DNA from: Sphingomonas morindae
Lineage (GTDB): Bacteria; Pseudomonadota; Alphaproteobacteria; Sphingomonadales; Sphingomonadaceae
Length of the DNA: 64,000 nucleotides
Direction: 5' to 3'
NCBI RefSeq assembly: GCF_023822065.1
Contig: NZ_CP084930.1
Span: 2,248,001-2,312,000, forward strand
A program made the position numbers and the translations under genes. Position 1 is the first letter of the stretch; every line of letters starts with the position of its first letter. Positions 1 to 9,978 of the stretch are shown here, piece after piece. The notes beneath the pieces were generated by a model that was not told where the DNA came from, searched no databases, and worked only from the letters and a program-made list of their open reading frames with translations.

Positions 1-461
<461 letters not shown>

Positions 462-478
462 GATCGTCCTTCGGTCGG

Positions 479-2314
479 TCAGGGGCGGACCGCGCCGCTG
501 CGCAGCGTCATGGTGGTGGTGGCGGTGGAAAGCCCGGCGCGGGCATCGCCGCCAAGGCCGGGGAAGCGTGGCCAGCGGCCCTGCGCCAGCGCCTTGAGGC
601 TCAGCGGCCGCTCGCCCGCCTGGGCCTGGTACATCCAATAGTTGCGCAGCACCGTCGCGACATAGGCGCGGGTCTCGGCATAGGGGATGGATTCGATGTA
701 GAGCAGCGGGTCGTTCTGGGCGCGGTTGTTGATGTCCCAGCGGGCGACGGCGTTCGGCCCCGCATTATAGGCCGCGATCACCTTGGGCAGCAGCCCGCCG
801 GTGCCGGCCGCGCTCGCCAGCTGTTCGAGATAGGCCTGGCCATAGGCCATGTTGATCGCCGGGGTGGAGAGCGAAGTGCGCGCGACCGGCGAACCCCCGC
901 GCCGCCGCTCGATCAGATCGGCGGTGCCGGGCAGCACCTGCATCAGCCCATAGGCGCCCGCCGGGCTGACCGCGTCGGTGCGGAAGCGCGATTCCTGCAG
1001 CGCATGGGCGAAGACGAGCGCGCGATCGATCTGCCAGCCGCCCTGGGGGATCCAGTTCGGCGCGGGATAGCGGGCCGAAACCTCCACCACCTGGCCCGCC
1101 GGCGCATTGTGCGCCAGCCAGATCTGGGTGGCGGGCAGGTTGAGCTGGGCGGCGAGGTGCAGCAGGGCGCGATGCTCGGCATCGGTGCCGATCTTGGCCT
1201 GCCAGCGCAGCATCTCGTCGGCGAGGCCGAGTTCCCCCACCTCGACCAGCGCGGCGGCGCGGCGCACATCGATATGGGTGGCGAGCTGCGTCCATTCGGA
1301 CGGGGTGAGCACCGCGCGCGCGCCGGCGGCCTTGGGCGTCATGCCGAGCATGCGCGCGGCGAGCAGGCCGTAAAAGGTTTCGGGCACGCGCGCGGCGGCG
1401 CGCAGCTTCGCCTGGACGCGATCGAAGCGGCCACAGGCGAGTTCGGCGCGCGCCGTCCAGAACAGGCCGGCCGCCTTCATCTCGGCATCGCCGGCATTGC
1501 CGCTGACCCGCGCGAAATCCTCCTCGGCGGTCTGGCAGTCGCGCTGGCGCCAGGCGGAAAGGCCGGCCACCCAAGCCGCCTGCACCGCCCAGCCGCCTGG
1601 CCCGCGCGCGGCCTCGCCGGCGAGGCGGGTGGCGCTGGCATCGTCGCCGTTCAGATAATAGCTCCACGCGATGCGCTGCTGCCACTCGGTGCGCGCCTCG
1701 GGGGTGAGCTGGAGCGCGCTGGTGGCGAGCAGCGCCTCGGCGGCGGCGGGCTGATCCGCCTTGAGCAGCGGCCGCGCCTGCTGGGCCAGCGCGGCGGCGG
1801 CGACATCGCCCGCCGTCGCCGAGGCGGCGACGCGCGCGGGCGCGCCGTTCAGCCAATCGAGATCGCGCGGCTGCGGCAGGAGCGGCAGATCGGTGACGCC
1901 GCGCTTGCGGGCGAGCAGCGCGAGCTGCGGCGCCTGCGGCAATTCCGGCGCGCGGGCGAGCAGCGCGAGCAGATCGTCGCGTTCCACGCGCGGCGAATTC
2001 TTGGCGAGGAACAGCTCGGCGGTGGCGACGGGCGCGAGCAGGCTGTCGGGCGCCGCCGCGATGCCGGCGCGCGCATCGGACCAGGCGCCGGCGCGGATCG
2101 CATCGAACACGGCGCGATAGGTCTGGCGTTCCTGCGGATCGAGCAGCCCGGCCTGGCCCTGCGCCGCGGCGGTGGCGGCGCGCGGGGCGGGGGCGGGCGG
2201 TGTGGCCGGGGCGGGGGATGGCGCGGGCGCGGGCGCGTCCGCCGCCAGGGCGGCCGAGGCGAGCATGCTGCCGGCCAGCGCCAGCGCGGCGAGGGATCGG
2301 ACGTGGGGCTTCAC
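479..2314 (-). CDS. Exported soluble-type lytic murein transglycosylase
   Basis: Periplasmic peptidoglycan-cleaving enzyme (Slt70-like). The GTG at 2314 was chosen because it overlaps the stop of the upstream gene (GTGA coupling). It also places a Sec-type signal peptide (residues 1 to about 25, ending ALA) at the very N-terminus, followed by a Pro/Ala-rich linker. An alpha-helical superhelical region fills the middle. The C-terminal SLT domain has the catalytic Glu in ESRF (about residue 441), then [10 protein letters not shown] and AYNAG. Its 611 residues match the family. A much longer open frame continues upstream but lacks any such signal and covers the UDG-like gene, so it is not used. 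Confidence 0.92.
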   Translation of the reverse strand: MKPHVRSLAALALAGSMLASAALAADAPAPAPSPAPATPPAPAPRAATAAAQGQAGLLDPQERQTYRAVFDAIRAGAWSDARAGIAAAPDSLLAPVATAELFLAKNSPRVERDDLLALLARAPELPQAPQLALLARKRGVTDLPLLPQPRDLDWLNGAPARVAASATAGDVAAAALAQQARPLLKADQPAAAEALLATSALQLTPEARTEWQQRIAWSYYLNGDDASATRLAGEAARGPGGWAVQAAWVAGLSAWRQRDCQTAEEDFARVSGNAGDAEMKAAGLFWTARAELACGRFDRVQAKLRAAARVPETFYGLLAARMLGMTPKAAGARAVLTPSEWTQLATHIDVRRAAALVEVGELGLADEMLRWQAKIGTDAEHRALLHLAAQLNLPATQIWLAHNAPAGQVVEVSARYPAPNWIPQGGWQIDRALVFAHALQESRFRTDAVSPAGAYGLMQVLPGTADLIERRRGGSPVARTSLSTPAINMAYGQAYLEQLASAAGTGGLLPKVIAAYNAGPNAVARWDINNRAQNDPLLYIESIPYAETRAYVATVLRNYWMYQAQAGERPLSLKALAQGRWPRFPGLGGDARAGLSTATTTMTLRSGAVRP

Positions 2315-3057
2315 CGGACAAGCGCTCCAAGCAGGTGCTGCAGCGAACGCCATGCCTCGGCCTTGAGCGGAGGCTGGCGTCGCAGGGTGCGGGGATGGAA
2401 GGTGGCGATCGCCGCCACCTCGTGGCCGCCATGGTCGAGCGGCGTGAGCGCCTGGCTGGCGGCGAGCAGATCCCGATCGAACAGCGCCCGGCTCGCTTCC
2501 TCGCCGAAGCAGAGCAGCGCGCGCGGCCGCACCAGCGCGATCTGCGCGCGCAGCAGCTCCACCAGCGCGGGCGCGGCGGCGCCGAGCCGGCCGCCGGGCA
2601 GCCGCCCCGGCGAGAGCGGCGCGCAATACAGCGTCTCGCGCCGCTGGCCGATCGCGGTCAGCATGGCGTCGACCAGCGCGGCCTCCTCGGCGAAGAGGCG
2701 GCCGGCGCGCAGATCGGCCTCGTCGGGCATATCGGCGACGATCATCAGCGTGGCACCGGCGGCGCCGCTGGGCGCCACCCGGCGGCGCGGCGGCGGCGCT
2801 TCGGGCAGATAGGCCTCGGTCGCGAGCCAGGCCTGGAGCGCGGCGAGATCGTCGAGCGGCGCGGCGGCGGCCGGGGCGGCGATGGCGAGCGGCGCGGCGG
2901 GATCGGGCGCGACCGGCGCCGCGTGCGTGGCGGGCGGCGGCGGCGCCAGCCAGTCGCGCGGGGTTTCGAGAATGGCGCTGTCCACCCCCGCGTCGGACCA
3001 CCAGCCCAAGGCGCTGGCGATCAGGTCGCCGAAGCGATGCTCCCCCCCGTTCAACAT
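2311..3057 (-). CDS. Uracil-DNA glycosylase superfamily protein, motif-poor
   Basis: 248-residue protein whose C-terminal 150 residues align by eye with family 4/5 uracil-DNA glycosylases. Matching segments are a GRLFAEEAALVDAML helix, a RRETLYC strand, a LVRPRALLCFGEEA segment and a terminal FHPRTLRRQPPLKAEAW that replaces the usual HPxYLLR..KxxxW. The first catalytic motif, normally GExPG.xED, is here ADMPDEAD, and none of the four Fe-S cysteines of family 4 is present. The N-terminal 80 residues are Ala/Pro-rich. Superfamily membership is fairly clear, but activity on uracil is not. It is first in a leftward unit with the transglycosylase and moaB, and is divergent from ETF-QO. Confidence 0.75.
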   Translation of the reverse strand: MLNGGEHRFGDLIASALGWWSDAGVDSAILETPRDWLAPPPPATHAAPVAPDPAAPLAIAAPAAAAPLDDLAALQAWLATEAYLPEAPPPRRRVAPSGAAGATLMIVADMPDEADLRAGRLFAEEAALVDAMLTAIGQRRETLYCAPLSPGRLPGGRLGAAAPALVELLRAQIALVRPRALLCFGEEASRALFDRDLLAASQALTPLDHGGHEVAAIATFHPRTLRRQPPLKAEAWRSLQHLLGALVR

Positions 3058-3076
3058 GGCCTGCTTTCACCCGGGG

Positions 3077-3092
3077 TTGACGCGCACGTCAA
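3077..3092. promoter_or_regulatory. Perfect dyad TTGACG-CGCA-CGTCAA in divergent promoter region
   Basis: A 6-4-6 inverted repeat lies between the divergent UDG-like and ETF-QO genes, starting 20 bp from the UDG-like start codon. Each arm resembles a -35 hexamer, so it could be two back-to-back promoter elements or a repressor site. No good -10 box was seen on either side, so the role is open. Confidence 0.3.
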
Positions 3093-3188
3093 GTTTCATG
3101 CACCGCGAAGCTGGCCAAAGCGTTGTCGGCCTGCGGCGATCCGTCGTCTGCACGGTGGCAGGCGCGCGATCAGGGCCGGGGAGTAGGC

Positions 3189-4841
3189 ATGTCCACACGC
3201 GAATCGATGGAATATGACGTGGTCATCGTCGGCGCCGGGCCGGCCGGGCTGGCGGCGGCGATTCGGCTGAAGCAGCGCGCCGCCGAAGCCGGCGGCGACA
3301 TCTCGGTCTGCGTGCTCGAAAAGGGCTCCGAGGTCGGCGCGCACATCCTGTCGGGCGCGGTGATCGATCCCAAGGCGCTCGATGAGCTGCTCCCCGACTG
3401 GCGCGGGCAGGACAGCCCGCTGACCGTCGAAGTGACCGAAAATCATCACTGGGTGCTGCGCGAGCGCGCCCGCATCGCGCTGCCGCACTGGCTGATGCCG
3501 CCCTTCATGCACAATAAGGGCACCTATACGGGCTCGCTCGGCGCGCTCTGCCGCTGGCTGGCGGGCCAGGCCGAGGCGCTGGGCGTGGAGATCTTCCCCG
3601 GCTTCGCCGCCGCCGAGCTGCTGTTCGACGAGGCCGGCGCGGTCAAGGGTGTCGCCACCGGCGACATGGGCGTGGCGCGCGATGGCACGCACAAGCCCGA
3701 TTATCAGCCCGGCATGGAGCTGCACGCCAAATATACCCTGTTCGCGGAGGGCGCGCGCGGCCATCTGACCAAGGAGCTGAAGCGGCTGTTCGAGCTGGAG
3801 CGTGCCTGCGATCCGCAGGTCTATGGCATCGGTCTCAAGGAATTGTGGGACGTGGATCCGGCCAAGCATGTGCCGGGCCGGGTGATCCACACCCAGGGCT
3901 GGCCGCTCACCGACGCCTGGGGCGGCGGCTTCGTCTATCACCAGGCCAACAACCAGGTCGCGATCGGCTTCGTGGTGGCGCTGGATTACAGCAATCCCTT
4001 CCTCTCGCCCTTCGAGGAATTCCAGCGCTGGAAGCAGCACCCCGCGATCCGGCCGCTGCTGGAAGGCGGGCGGCGCGTCTCCTATGGCGCGCGCGCGATC
4101 AACGAGGGCGGCTGGCAATCGGTGCCCCAGCTCGCCTTTCCGGGCGGCGCGCTGATCGGCTGCTCGGCCGGCTTCGTCAATGTGCCGAGGATCAAGGGCA
4201 CGCATACCGCGATGAAATCGGGCATGCTGGCCGCCGAGCAGGCCTTTGCCGCGATCGCCGCGGGGCGCGGGCGGGATGTGCTGGACGGCTATCAGCCCGC
4301 GGTCGAGGCGAGCTGGATCGCGCGCGAGCTGAAGGGCGTGAAGAATGCCGAGCCGGCGGTCGCCAAGTTCGGCGGCACCATGGGCACCATGGTGGCGGGC
4401 GCGGACATGTGGATGCGGCTGCTCAAGATCGGCCTGCCCGTCACGCTGCGCCACAAGCGCCGCGACGCCGAGATGCTGCGCCCGGCGGCGGCCTGCACGC
4501 CGATCGCCTATCCCAAGCCGGACGGCGTCATCAGCTTCGACCGGCTGTCCTCGGTCTTCCTCTCGGGCGTCAATCACGAGGAGGATCAGCCGATCCACCT
4601 CACGCTCCGCGACACGGCGGTGCCGATCGAGGTGAATCTCGCCCTCTATGACAGCCCCGAGCAGCGCTACTGCCCGGCCGGCGTCTACGAGATTATCGGG
4701 CGCGAGGAGGGCGCGCCGCGCCTCCAGATCAACGCGCAGAACTGCGTCCACTGCAAGACCTGCGACATCAAGGATCCCACCCAGAATATCAACTGGGTGG
4801 TGCCGGAGGGCGGGGGTGGCCCCAATTATCCCAATATGTGA
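3189..4841 (+). CDS. Electron transfer flavoprotein-ubiquinone oxidoreductase
   Basis: Inner-membrane-associated FAD/4Fe-4S enzyme that passes electrons from ETF (beta-oxidation, amino acid dehydrogenases) to ubiquinone. The 550-residue length matches ETF-QO. The FAD-binding GAGPAG is at residues 15-20, and a second conserved GCSAGFVNVPRIKG segment is present. The 4Fe-4S ligands are Cys495 (in CPAGVYE) and Cys519, Cys522 and Cys525 (in CVHCKTC), ahead of the typical C-terminus. The ATG at 3189 was chosen because the FAD loop then begins about 10 residues in; an in-frame ATG at 3123 adds 22 unlike residues. It has its own promoter region, divergent from the UDG-like gene. Confidence 0.97.
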   Translation: MSTRESMEYDVVIVGAGPAGLAAAIRLKQRAAEAGGDISVCVLEKGSEVGAHILSGAVIDPKALDELLPDWRGQDSPLTVEVTENHHWVLRERARIALPHWLMPPFMHNKGTYTGSLGALCRWLAGQAEALGVEIFPGFAAAELLFDEAGAVKGVATGDMGVARDGTHKPDYQPGMELHAKYTLFAEGARGHLTKELKRLFELERACDPQVYGIGLKELWDVDPAKHVPGRVIHTQGWPLTDAWGGGFVYHQANNQVAIGFVVALDYSNPFLSPFEEFQRWKQHPAIRPLLEGGRRVSYGARAINEGGWQSVPQLAFPGGALIGCSAGFVNVPRIKGTHTAMKSGMLAAEQAFAAIAAGRGRDVLDGYQPAVEASWIARELKGVKNAEPAVAKFGGTMGTMVAGADMWMRLLKIGLPVTLRHKRRDAEMLRPAAACTPIAYPKPDGVISFDRLSSVFLSGVNHEEDQPIHLTLRDTAVPIEVNLALYDSPEQRYCPAGVYEIIGREEGAPRLQINAQNCVHCKTCDIKDPTQNINWVVPEGGGGPNYPNM

Positions 4842-4920
4842 GCGGCGGCGGCGGCCGCCCGCCGGCCCTTGCGCAACGGGCGCCGATCGAACAAGGAGGG
4901 CTGGGGGCTGATGGTGCCGG

Positions 4921-6600
4921 ATGCCGCTGACTGATATGACACCTCGCCTGCTCCTCCCGATCCTGCTGTCCGTCGCCGCCGCGCCGGCCTGTGGCCGCGC
5001 CAGCCTGCCGCCGCCCGCGCCCGCGCGATCGCCGCTGGCCGACTATGTGCTGGCGCGCGCCGCCGGGGATAATGGCGATCTCGATATTGCCGCGCGCGCG
5101 GTGGCGGCCGCGCTCGCCGACAATCCCGCCGATACCAGGCTGGGGCTCACCGCCTTCCGCCAGGCGCTGGCGGCGGGCGACATGGCGCTCGCCCGCAGCG
5201 CCGCCGAAGCGCTCGAGGCGCGCCAGGTGCTGCCGCCCGATGGCACGCTGCTGCTGCTCGCCGCCGCCGTCGCCGACAAGGATTATGGCCGCGCCCGGCT
5301 GTTGGCGGCGCGGGTGCGCAGCGAGAAGCTGTTCGGCTTCGTCGCGCCCGTCGCCGAGGCGTGGATCGCCTTTGGCCGACACGATCGCAACGCCGCTGCG
5401 CTGCTCGCCGCGCCGCAGCCGACCAAGCTCGCCGCCGCCGTCGCCGCCGAGCATCGCGCGCTGCTGCTGCTCGCGGGCGGCAAGCCGGCCGAAGGCATCG
5501 CCGCGCTCAACGCGCTCGAGCTGCCCGACACGGCGCGCGCGGCGCGGCTGCGCATTGCCGCCGCCGCGACGCTGGCGGCGCGCCACAAGCGCGATCTCGC
5601 GCTGACGCTCTTGACCGGCACGTCCGCGCCCGAACTCCGCGCCCGCGCGCTGCTGACGGCGCATCGCGCGCTGCCCGGCGGCGTCACCAGCGCGCAGACG
5701 GGGCTGGCGCGGCTGTTCACCGAGGTCGCGGCGGAAATTAATCGCGAGCAGGCGGCCGCGCTCGCGCTCGGCTTCGCCCGGATGGCGACGATGCTGGCGC
5801 CGCAGGACAGCGAGGCGCGGCTGCTCACCGCCAGCCTCCTGGCGGGTGGCGGCGATATCGATGCCGGGCTGGCGGCGCTCGGCCCGATCGGTCCGGACGA
5901 TCCCTTCGCGGGCGCGGCGCGCGACGCGCGGGTGACGCTGCTGGTCCGCGCCGGCCGCGCCGATGCCGCGCTCGCCGATGCGCTGGCCGCGACGCGCGAG
6001 CCGGACGCCTCGGCGGCGGACTGGTCGCGCTATGCCGATCTGCTCGTCGGGCGCGAGCGCTATGGCGAGGCGGCCGCCGCCTATGACAAGGCGCTGGCGC
6101 TGGCCGGCGGGGCGCGCGCGCCGGCCGATCTCGCCTGGCCGCTGCTGCTCCAGATGGGCAATGCCCAGCTCGAGAGCGGCGATTGGCCGCAGGCCGAGGC
6201 GACCGTGAAGCGCGCGCTCGCGATCGCGCCCGATCAGCCGGCGATCCTCAACTTTCTCGGCTATTCGCAGCTGGAACATGGCGGCGATCCGGCGGCCGCC
6301 TCGGCGCTGATCGCCAAGGCGGCGGCGCTGGCGCCCGACGATCCCGCCATCACCGATTCGCTCGGCTGGTCCTGGTATGTGCGCGGCGATTATGCCCGCG
6401 CGATCCCGCTCTTGGAGCAGGCGGTGCGCGCCTCGCCCGCCGAAAGCGACATCAACGAGCATCTCGGCGACGCCTATTGGAAGGTCGGCCGCCAGCTCGA
6501 GGCGCGCTATGCCTGGCGCGCCGCGCTGGTGCCGGCCGGCCCCAAGGATGCCGCGCGGCTGCGCGCCAAGATCGACAATGGGCTGCCCGCCGCGCCATGA
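4921..6600 (+). CDS. Exported tetratricopeptide-repeat protein
   Basis: 559-residue TPR protein with an N-terminal hydrophobic signal segment that ends in AAPAC. This may be a loose lipobox (Cys at about residue 23) or an ordinary Sec site. Tandem degenerate TPR-like helical pairs fill the chain and are best conserved near the C-terminus (residues about 360-540), with typical positions in AEATVKRALAIAPDQPAILNF. Such proteins are scaffolds, and no partner can be named here. Its stop overlaps the start of ispE (ATGA), so the two are translationally coupled. The first ATG could also be at 4936, which gives a tighter signal peptide. Confidence 0.85.
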   Translation: MPLTDMTPRLLLPILLSVAAAPACGRASLPPPAPARSPLADYVLARAAGDNGDLDIAARAVAAALADNPADTRLGLTAFRQALAAGDMALARSAAEALEARQVLPPDGTLLLLAAAVADKDYGRARLLAARVRSEKLFGFVAPVAEAWIAFGRHDRNAAALLAAPQPTKLAAAVAAEHRALLLLAGGKPAEGIAALNALELPDTARAARLRIAAAATLAARHKRDLALTLLTGTSAPELRARALLTAHRALPGGVTSAQTGLARLFTEVAAEINREQAAALALGFARMATMLAPQDSEARLLTASLLAGGGDIDAGLAALGPIGPDDPFAGAARDARVTLLVRAGRADAALADALAATREPDASAADWSRYADLLVGRERYGEAAAAYDKALALAGGARAPADLAWPLLLQMGNAQLESGDWPQAEATVKRALAIAPDQPAILNFLGYSQLEHGGDPAAASALIAKAAALAPDDPAITDSLGWSWYVRGDYARAIPLLEQAVRASPAESDINEHLGDAYWKVGRQLEARYAWRAALVPAGPKDAARLRAKIDNGLPAAP

Positions 6601-7436
6601 TCGACGATGTCGGCTATGCCAAGCTCAACCTGGCGCTGCATGTGCGCCGGCGGCGGCCGGACGGCTATCATGATCTCGAGACGCTGTTCGCCTTCTGCGA
6701 AGCCGGCGACGGGCTCTCCGCCGAACCGGCCGATACGCTCGGCCTGACGATCGAGGGGCCGTTCGGCGCGGGGCTGTCCGCCGGGCCCGACAATCTCGTG
6801 CTGCGCGCGGCGGCGGCGCTGCGCGCGGCGGCGGGGATCGATGCCGGCGCCGCGATCCGGCTCGACAAGCGGCTGCCGGTCGCGGCCGGCATCGGCGGCG
6901 GCTCGGCCGATGCGGCGGCGGCGCTGCGCGTGCTCGCTCGGCTCTGGACGCTCGCGCCCGACGCGGCGGATCTGCGCGCGCTGGCGGCGGGACTGGGCGC
7001 CGATGTGCCCGCCTGCCTGGAGTCGCGCTCCTGCCGGGGCGAGGCGCGCGGGGATGCGCTGGTGCCGGTGGCGGACGAGGCGCTGCGCGGCACGCCGGTC
7101 CTGCTCGTCAATCCGCGCGTGCCGACGCTGACCGGGCCCGTGTTCCGCGCCTGGGACGGGGTGGATCGCGGACCGCTGGCGACCGGCGACGCCCTGCTCG
7201 CGATCGCGCGCGCGGGCCGCAATGATCTGGAAGCGCCGGCGATCCGGCTCGAGCCGGTGATCGCCACCGCGGTGGCCGCGCTGGCCGCCTGCGCGGGGGT
7301 GGTGCTGGCGCGCATGTCGGGCTCGGGCGCGACCTGCTTCGCCCTGTTCGAGAGCTCGGCCGCGCGCGACGCCGCCGCCGCGACGATCGCCGCCGATCAC
7401 CCCGGCTGGTGGCAGCTGGCGACCCGGCTCCGCTGA
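6597..7436 (+). CDS. ispE: 4-diphosphocytidyl-2-C-methyl-D-erythritol kinase
   Basis: GHMP-family kinase of the non-mevalonate (MEP) isoprenoid pathway. It phosphorylates CDP-methylerythritol at the 2-hydroxyl. The 279 residues begin with the substrate-side segment AKLNLALHV..RRPDGYHDL. They carry the ATP-binding GHMP glycine-rich loop PVAAGIGGGSADAAAAL near residue 100 and a C-terminal ARMSGSGATCFALF motif. The ATG overlaps the TGA of the TPR gene. The downstream dxs at 28.8 kb belongs to the same pathway but is not linked to it. It converges on the DUF885 gene with only about 20 bp between stops. Confidence 0.97.
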   Translation: MIDDVGYAKLNLALHVRRRRPDGYHDLETLFAFCEAGDGLSAEPADTLGLTIEGPFGAGLSAGPDNLVLRAAAALRAAAGIDAGAAIRLDKRLPVAAGIGGGSADAAAALRVLARLWTLAPDAADLRALAAGLGADVPACLESRSCRGEARGDALVPVADEALRGTPVLLVNPRVPTLTGPVFRAWDGVDRGPLATGDALLAIARAGRNDLEAPAIRLEPVIATAVAALAACAGVVLARMSGSGATCFALFESSAARDAAAATIAADHPGWWQLATRLR

Positions 7437-7457
7437 GGCCGCGCGGGCGCCGCCGGA

Positions 7458-9179
7458 TCAGGCGCTAACCTGCGCCATCGGCCGCGGCCCGCCCTGCAGG
7501 ACGTGCTCGTGAAAGGCCTTGGCGTCGAACTTGCGCCCGGCGGCGTGGCGCGCCGTCTCGCGTAGCTCGAGCAGGCGGGCGAGGCCCAGCACCGGCGCCG
7601 CCGCCTCGCCCGGCATGGCGGTGATGCGATCCAGCGCGGCGGCCTGGGGGGCGCCGGTCATCTCGATCATGCGCTGCTCGGCCTCGGCGCGGGTCCAGCG
7701 CTGCTGGTGGATGCCGACATCGGCGACGAGGCGCGCGGCGCGCAGCAGCTCGTCCGCGAGCCGCGCGACATCCCCCCAGGGATCGCGCGCGAACAGCCCG
7801 GCCTCGGCGGCCAGCCGGTCGCCATAGGCGGCCCAGCCCTGCTCGAGCGCCGGCCAGGCGGCGGCCGCCACCAGCCGGGGCCGCGCCACGCCCGCCGCGC
7901 CGGCGGCGAGCAGATGGCGGCCGGGCAGGCCCAGCCGGTCCACGATCGGCGCCACGCCCGGGATCGGCAGCGCATAGACTGAACGCGCGTCGAGCCAGAG
8001 CCGCGCCGGCGCGCCCGCCAGCGCGGGCAGGTAGAAGGAGCCGCCCGGCTGCCCCGGCCCCAGCGCGGGCAGCGGCGCCACCTCGAGCGGCGGGGTGGTG
8101 GCGAGCGCGGGCGGCACCAGCCGGCCGAGCAGCGCGTGGGCCGCATCGAGATGCGTCCGCGCCGCCTCCACCAGCCCTTCGCGGCCGGCCGCGTCGTCGC
8201 TCGCCACCAGGCCGGGATGCGCGGCGAACAGCGCGGCGATCCGCTCCGCCAGCGTGCCCGTCTTGTAGCCGCGCAGCGCCAGCCGCTTGGTCAAGAGGCC
8301 GTTGATCCGCGCCACCTCCTCCCGCGCGTAGGATTGCGCCGCCTCGGGCGCGAGATTGGTATCGCCGGCCCGCGCGATATTGGCGGCGTGGAGCGCGTCA
8401 CCGCCCTTCTGCGCCCACAGGCCGGGCTCGGCGCGGCCGGCGCGGGTCAGCGCGGCCAGCGTGTCGCGCAGCAGCGCCATGGCCGGCTGGACGCGGCGGG
8501 TGAGGCTCGCCTCGGCGCGCGCGCGGGCGGGGCCCTGGGGCAGGCGGACCAGCAGCGGATGATCCGCCGTCGGCGCCAGCAGCAGCCCGTCCAGCGCGGC
8601 GAGCGCGGCGCGGCCGGTGAGCATGGGCGGCAGGCAGCCGGCGTCGCGATCCGCGCGCAGCCCGCGCGCGGCGCCGAGCGTCGCGTCGGCGAGCGCGTCG
8701 AGCTTGGCGAGCCACGCCGCGAGCAGGTCCGGCGTATCGAGCGGCTGCCAGGCGGCGAGCGCGGTCACCGTCTCGGTCTGCGGACCGCAATAGGCGGTGA
8801 CGCGATAGGGGCGGTGGATCGCGGCGAGCGGATCATTGCGGCCATAGCGCAGATCGCCGGTGCGCCCGGCCCGCTCGACCAGCGCGCGCAACCCCGCCTC
8901 TTCCGGCGTCGCGCAATCGGCGGGCAGGCTGGCGCGCAGATGCGCGAGCGCCAGCGCCACCAGCGCGTCGCCGTCGGGCGAGAGATCGTCGCACCGCGCG
9001 AGCAGCGCCGCATCGCCGTCGCCGCCGCGCACCATCGCCTCGGGCAGCGCGCCGGCCAGCGGATCGCCCAGCCGATCGAGCCCGGCGGCATCGGGGCAGA
9101 CGGGCTGGGCCCGCGCGGAGCGGCCGCCCCACAGAAGAAGCCCGGCGGCGAGGCCGAGGGCTTGGCGTCGGGTGGCCAT
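7458..9179 (-). CDS. Exported DUF885 domain protein
   Basis: 573-residue member of the DUF885 family, large helical proteins widespread in proteobacteria that are usually exported and often considered peptidase-like. The start at 9179 gives a short basic N-terminus with twin arginines (ATRRQALGLAAG) and a hydrophobic stretch ending ARAQ, which suggests Tat or Sec export. C-terminal landmarks such as MIEMTGAP, ERIT/DRITAMPGEA and LRETARHAAG..FDAKAFHEHVLQGGPRPM fit the family, in which the C-terminal FDLRAFHDxxL.G..P motif is recurrent. It lies alone on the minus strand between convergent ispE and the divergent hydratase gene. Confidence 0.88.
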   Translation of the reverse strand: MATRRQALGLAAGLLLWGGRSARAQPVCPDAAGLDRLGDPLAGALPEAMVRGGDGDAALLARCDDLSPDGDALVALALAHLRASLPADCATPEEAGLRALVERAGRTGDLRYGRNDPLAAIHRPYRVTAYCGPQTETVTALAAWQPLDTPDLLAAWLAKLDALADATLGAARGLRADRDAGCLPPMLTGRAALAALDGLLLAPTADHPLLVRLPQGPARARAEASLTRRVQPAMALLRDTLAALTRAGRAEPGLWAQKGGDALHAANIARAGDTNLAPEAAQSYAREEVARINGLLTKRLALRGYKTGTLAERIAALFAAHPGLVASDDAAGREGLVEAARTHLDAAHALLGRLVPPALATTPPLEVAPLPALGPGQPGGSFYLPALAGAPARLWLDARSVYALPIPGVAPIVDRLGLPGRHLLAAGAAGVARPRLVAAAAWPALEQGWAAYGDRLAAEAGLFARDPWGDVARLADELLRAARLVADVGIHQQRWTRAEAEQRMIEMTGAPQAAALDRITAMPGEAAAPVLGLARLLELRETARHAAGRKFDAKAFHEHVLQGGPRPMAQVSA

Positions 9180-9243
9180 CGAAATCCGCTCCCTTTCGAT
9201 CCAAATGGGTGACATGGCCGCCCGACTCTGGCAAGATGCCGGC

Positions 9244-9978
9244 ATGTTCAGGCTAGAGACCCAAGGTGCTGTGGCGCGGGTCGTGATCGATCGCGGCGCC
9301 GCGCGCAACGCCATTCCGATCGCCGGCTGGACGGCGCTTGAAAAGCTCGTGAACGAGGCCGGCGCCCGCAAGGAGACAAGGCTGATCGTGATCGAATCGG
9401 CCGATCCGCACAGCTTCTGCGCGGGCGCCGATCTCGCCGAGCTTGCCACGCTGCGCGACAATCCCCGTCAGCGCCATGTCTTCCGCTGCGCCATGCTGAG
9501 CGCGTTCAAGCGCATCCGCGCGATCGGCAAGCCCACGCTCGCGGTGATCGAGGGCGGCTGCTACGGCGCCGGCGTGTCGCTCGCCATGGCGTGCGATCTG
9601 CGCGTCGCCGGGCCTGAGGCCGATTTCGCGATCACGCCGGCGCGCTTCGGCATCTCCTATCCGCAGGAGGATCTCTCGGCGCTGATCAAGCTCGTCGGCC
9701 CCGGCCAGGCGGCGCGGCTGGTGTATAGCGCCGAGCGGATCCCGGCGGACGAGGCGCTGCGCATCGGCCTGGTCGAGCTGATCGACCGCGAAACGCCGAC
9801 CGGCGCCGCCATGGTCAAGGCCATAGCCGACAAGGCGCCGTACAGCCTGCTGGCGCTCAAGGCGACGATGGCGGGCCGCTTCGGGGTCGATCAGCGCTTC
9901 GACGATGCCTTTGGCGGGCGCGATTTCGCCGAAGGATTCGAGGCCTTCCGCCACAATCGCACGCCCGATTTCACGTGA
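9244..9978 (+). CDS. Enoyl-CoA hydratase/isomerase family protein
   Basis: 244-residue crotonase-fold protein. The CoA-binding HSFCAGADLAEL segment and the oxyanion-hole GGCYGAGVSLAMACDLRVAG segment are both present. The two catalytic Glu residues of classical hydratases are not obvious: the first position falls in GAGVSLA and the second near FGISYPQED. The substrate and even the reaction type therefore cannot be assigned. It is the first gene of a rightward run. Its stop overlaps the GTG start of the amidohydrolase gene, so the two are coupled. Confidence 0.88.
   Translation: MFRLETQGAVARVVIDRGAARNAIPIAGWTALEKLVNEAGARKETRLIVIESADPHSFCAGADLAELATLRDNPRQRHVFRCAMLSAFKRIRAIGKPTLAVIEGGCYGAGVSLAMACDLRVAGPEADFAITPARFGISYPQEDLSALIKLVGPGQAARLVYSAERIPADEALRIGLVELIDRETPTGAAMVKAIADKAPYSLLALKATMAGRFGVDQRFDDAFGGRDFAEGFEAFRHNRTPDFT

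Noticed and set aside
479-3070. Single 863-codon minus-strand protein covering both the transglycosylase and the UDG-like gene
   Set aside because: The upstream part is an Arg/Ala-rich shadow. The signal peptide and GTGA overlap place the true transglycosylase start at 2314.
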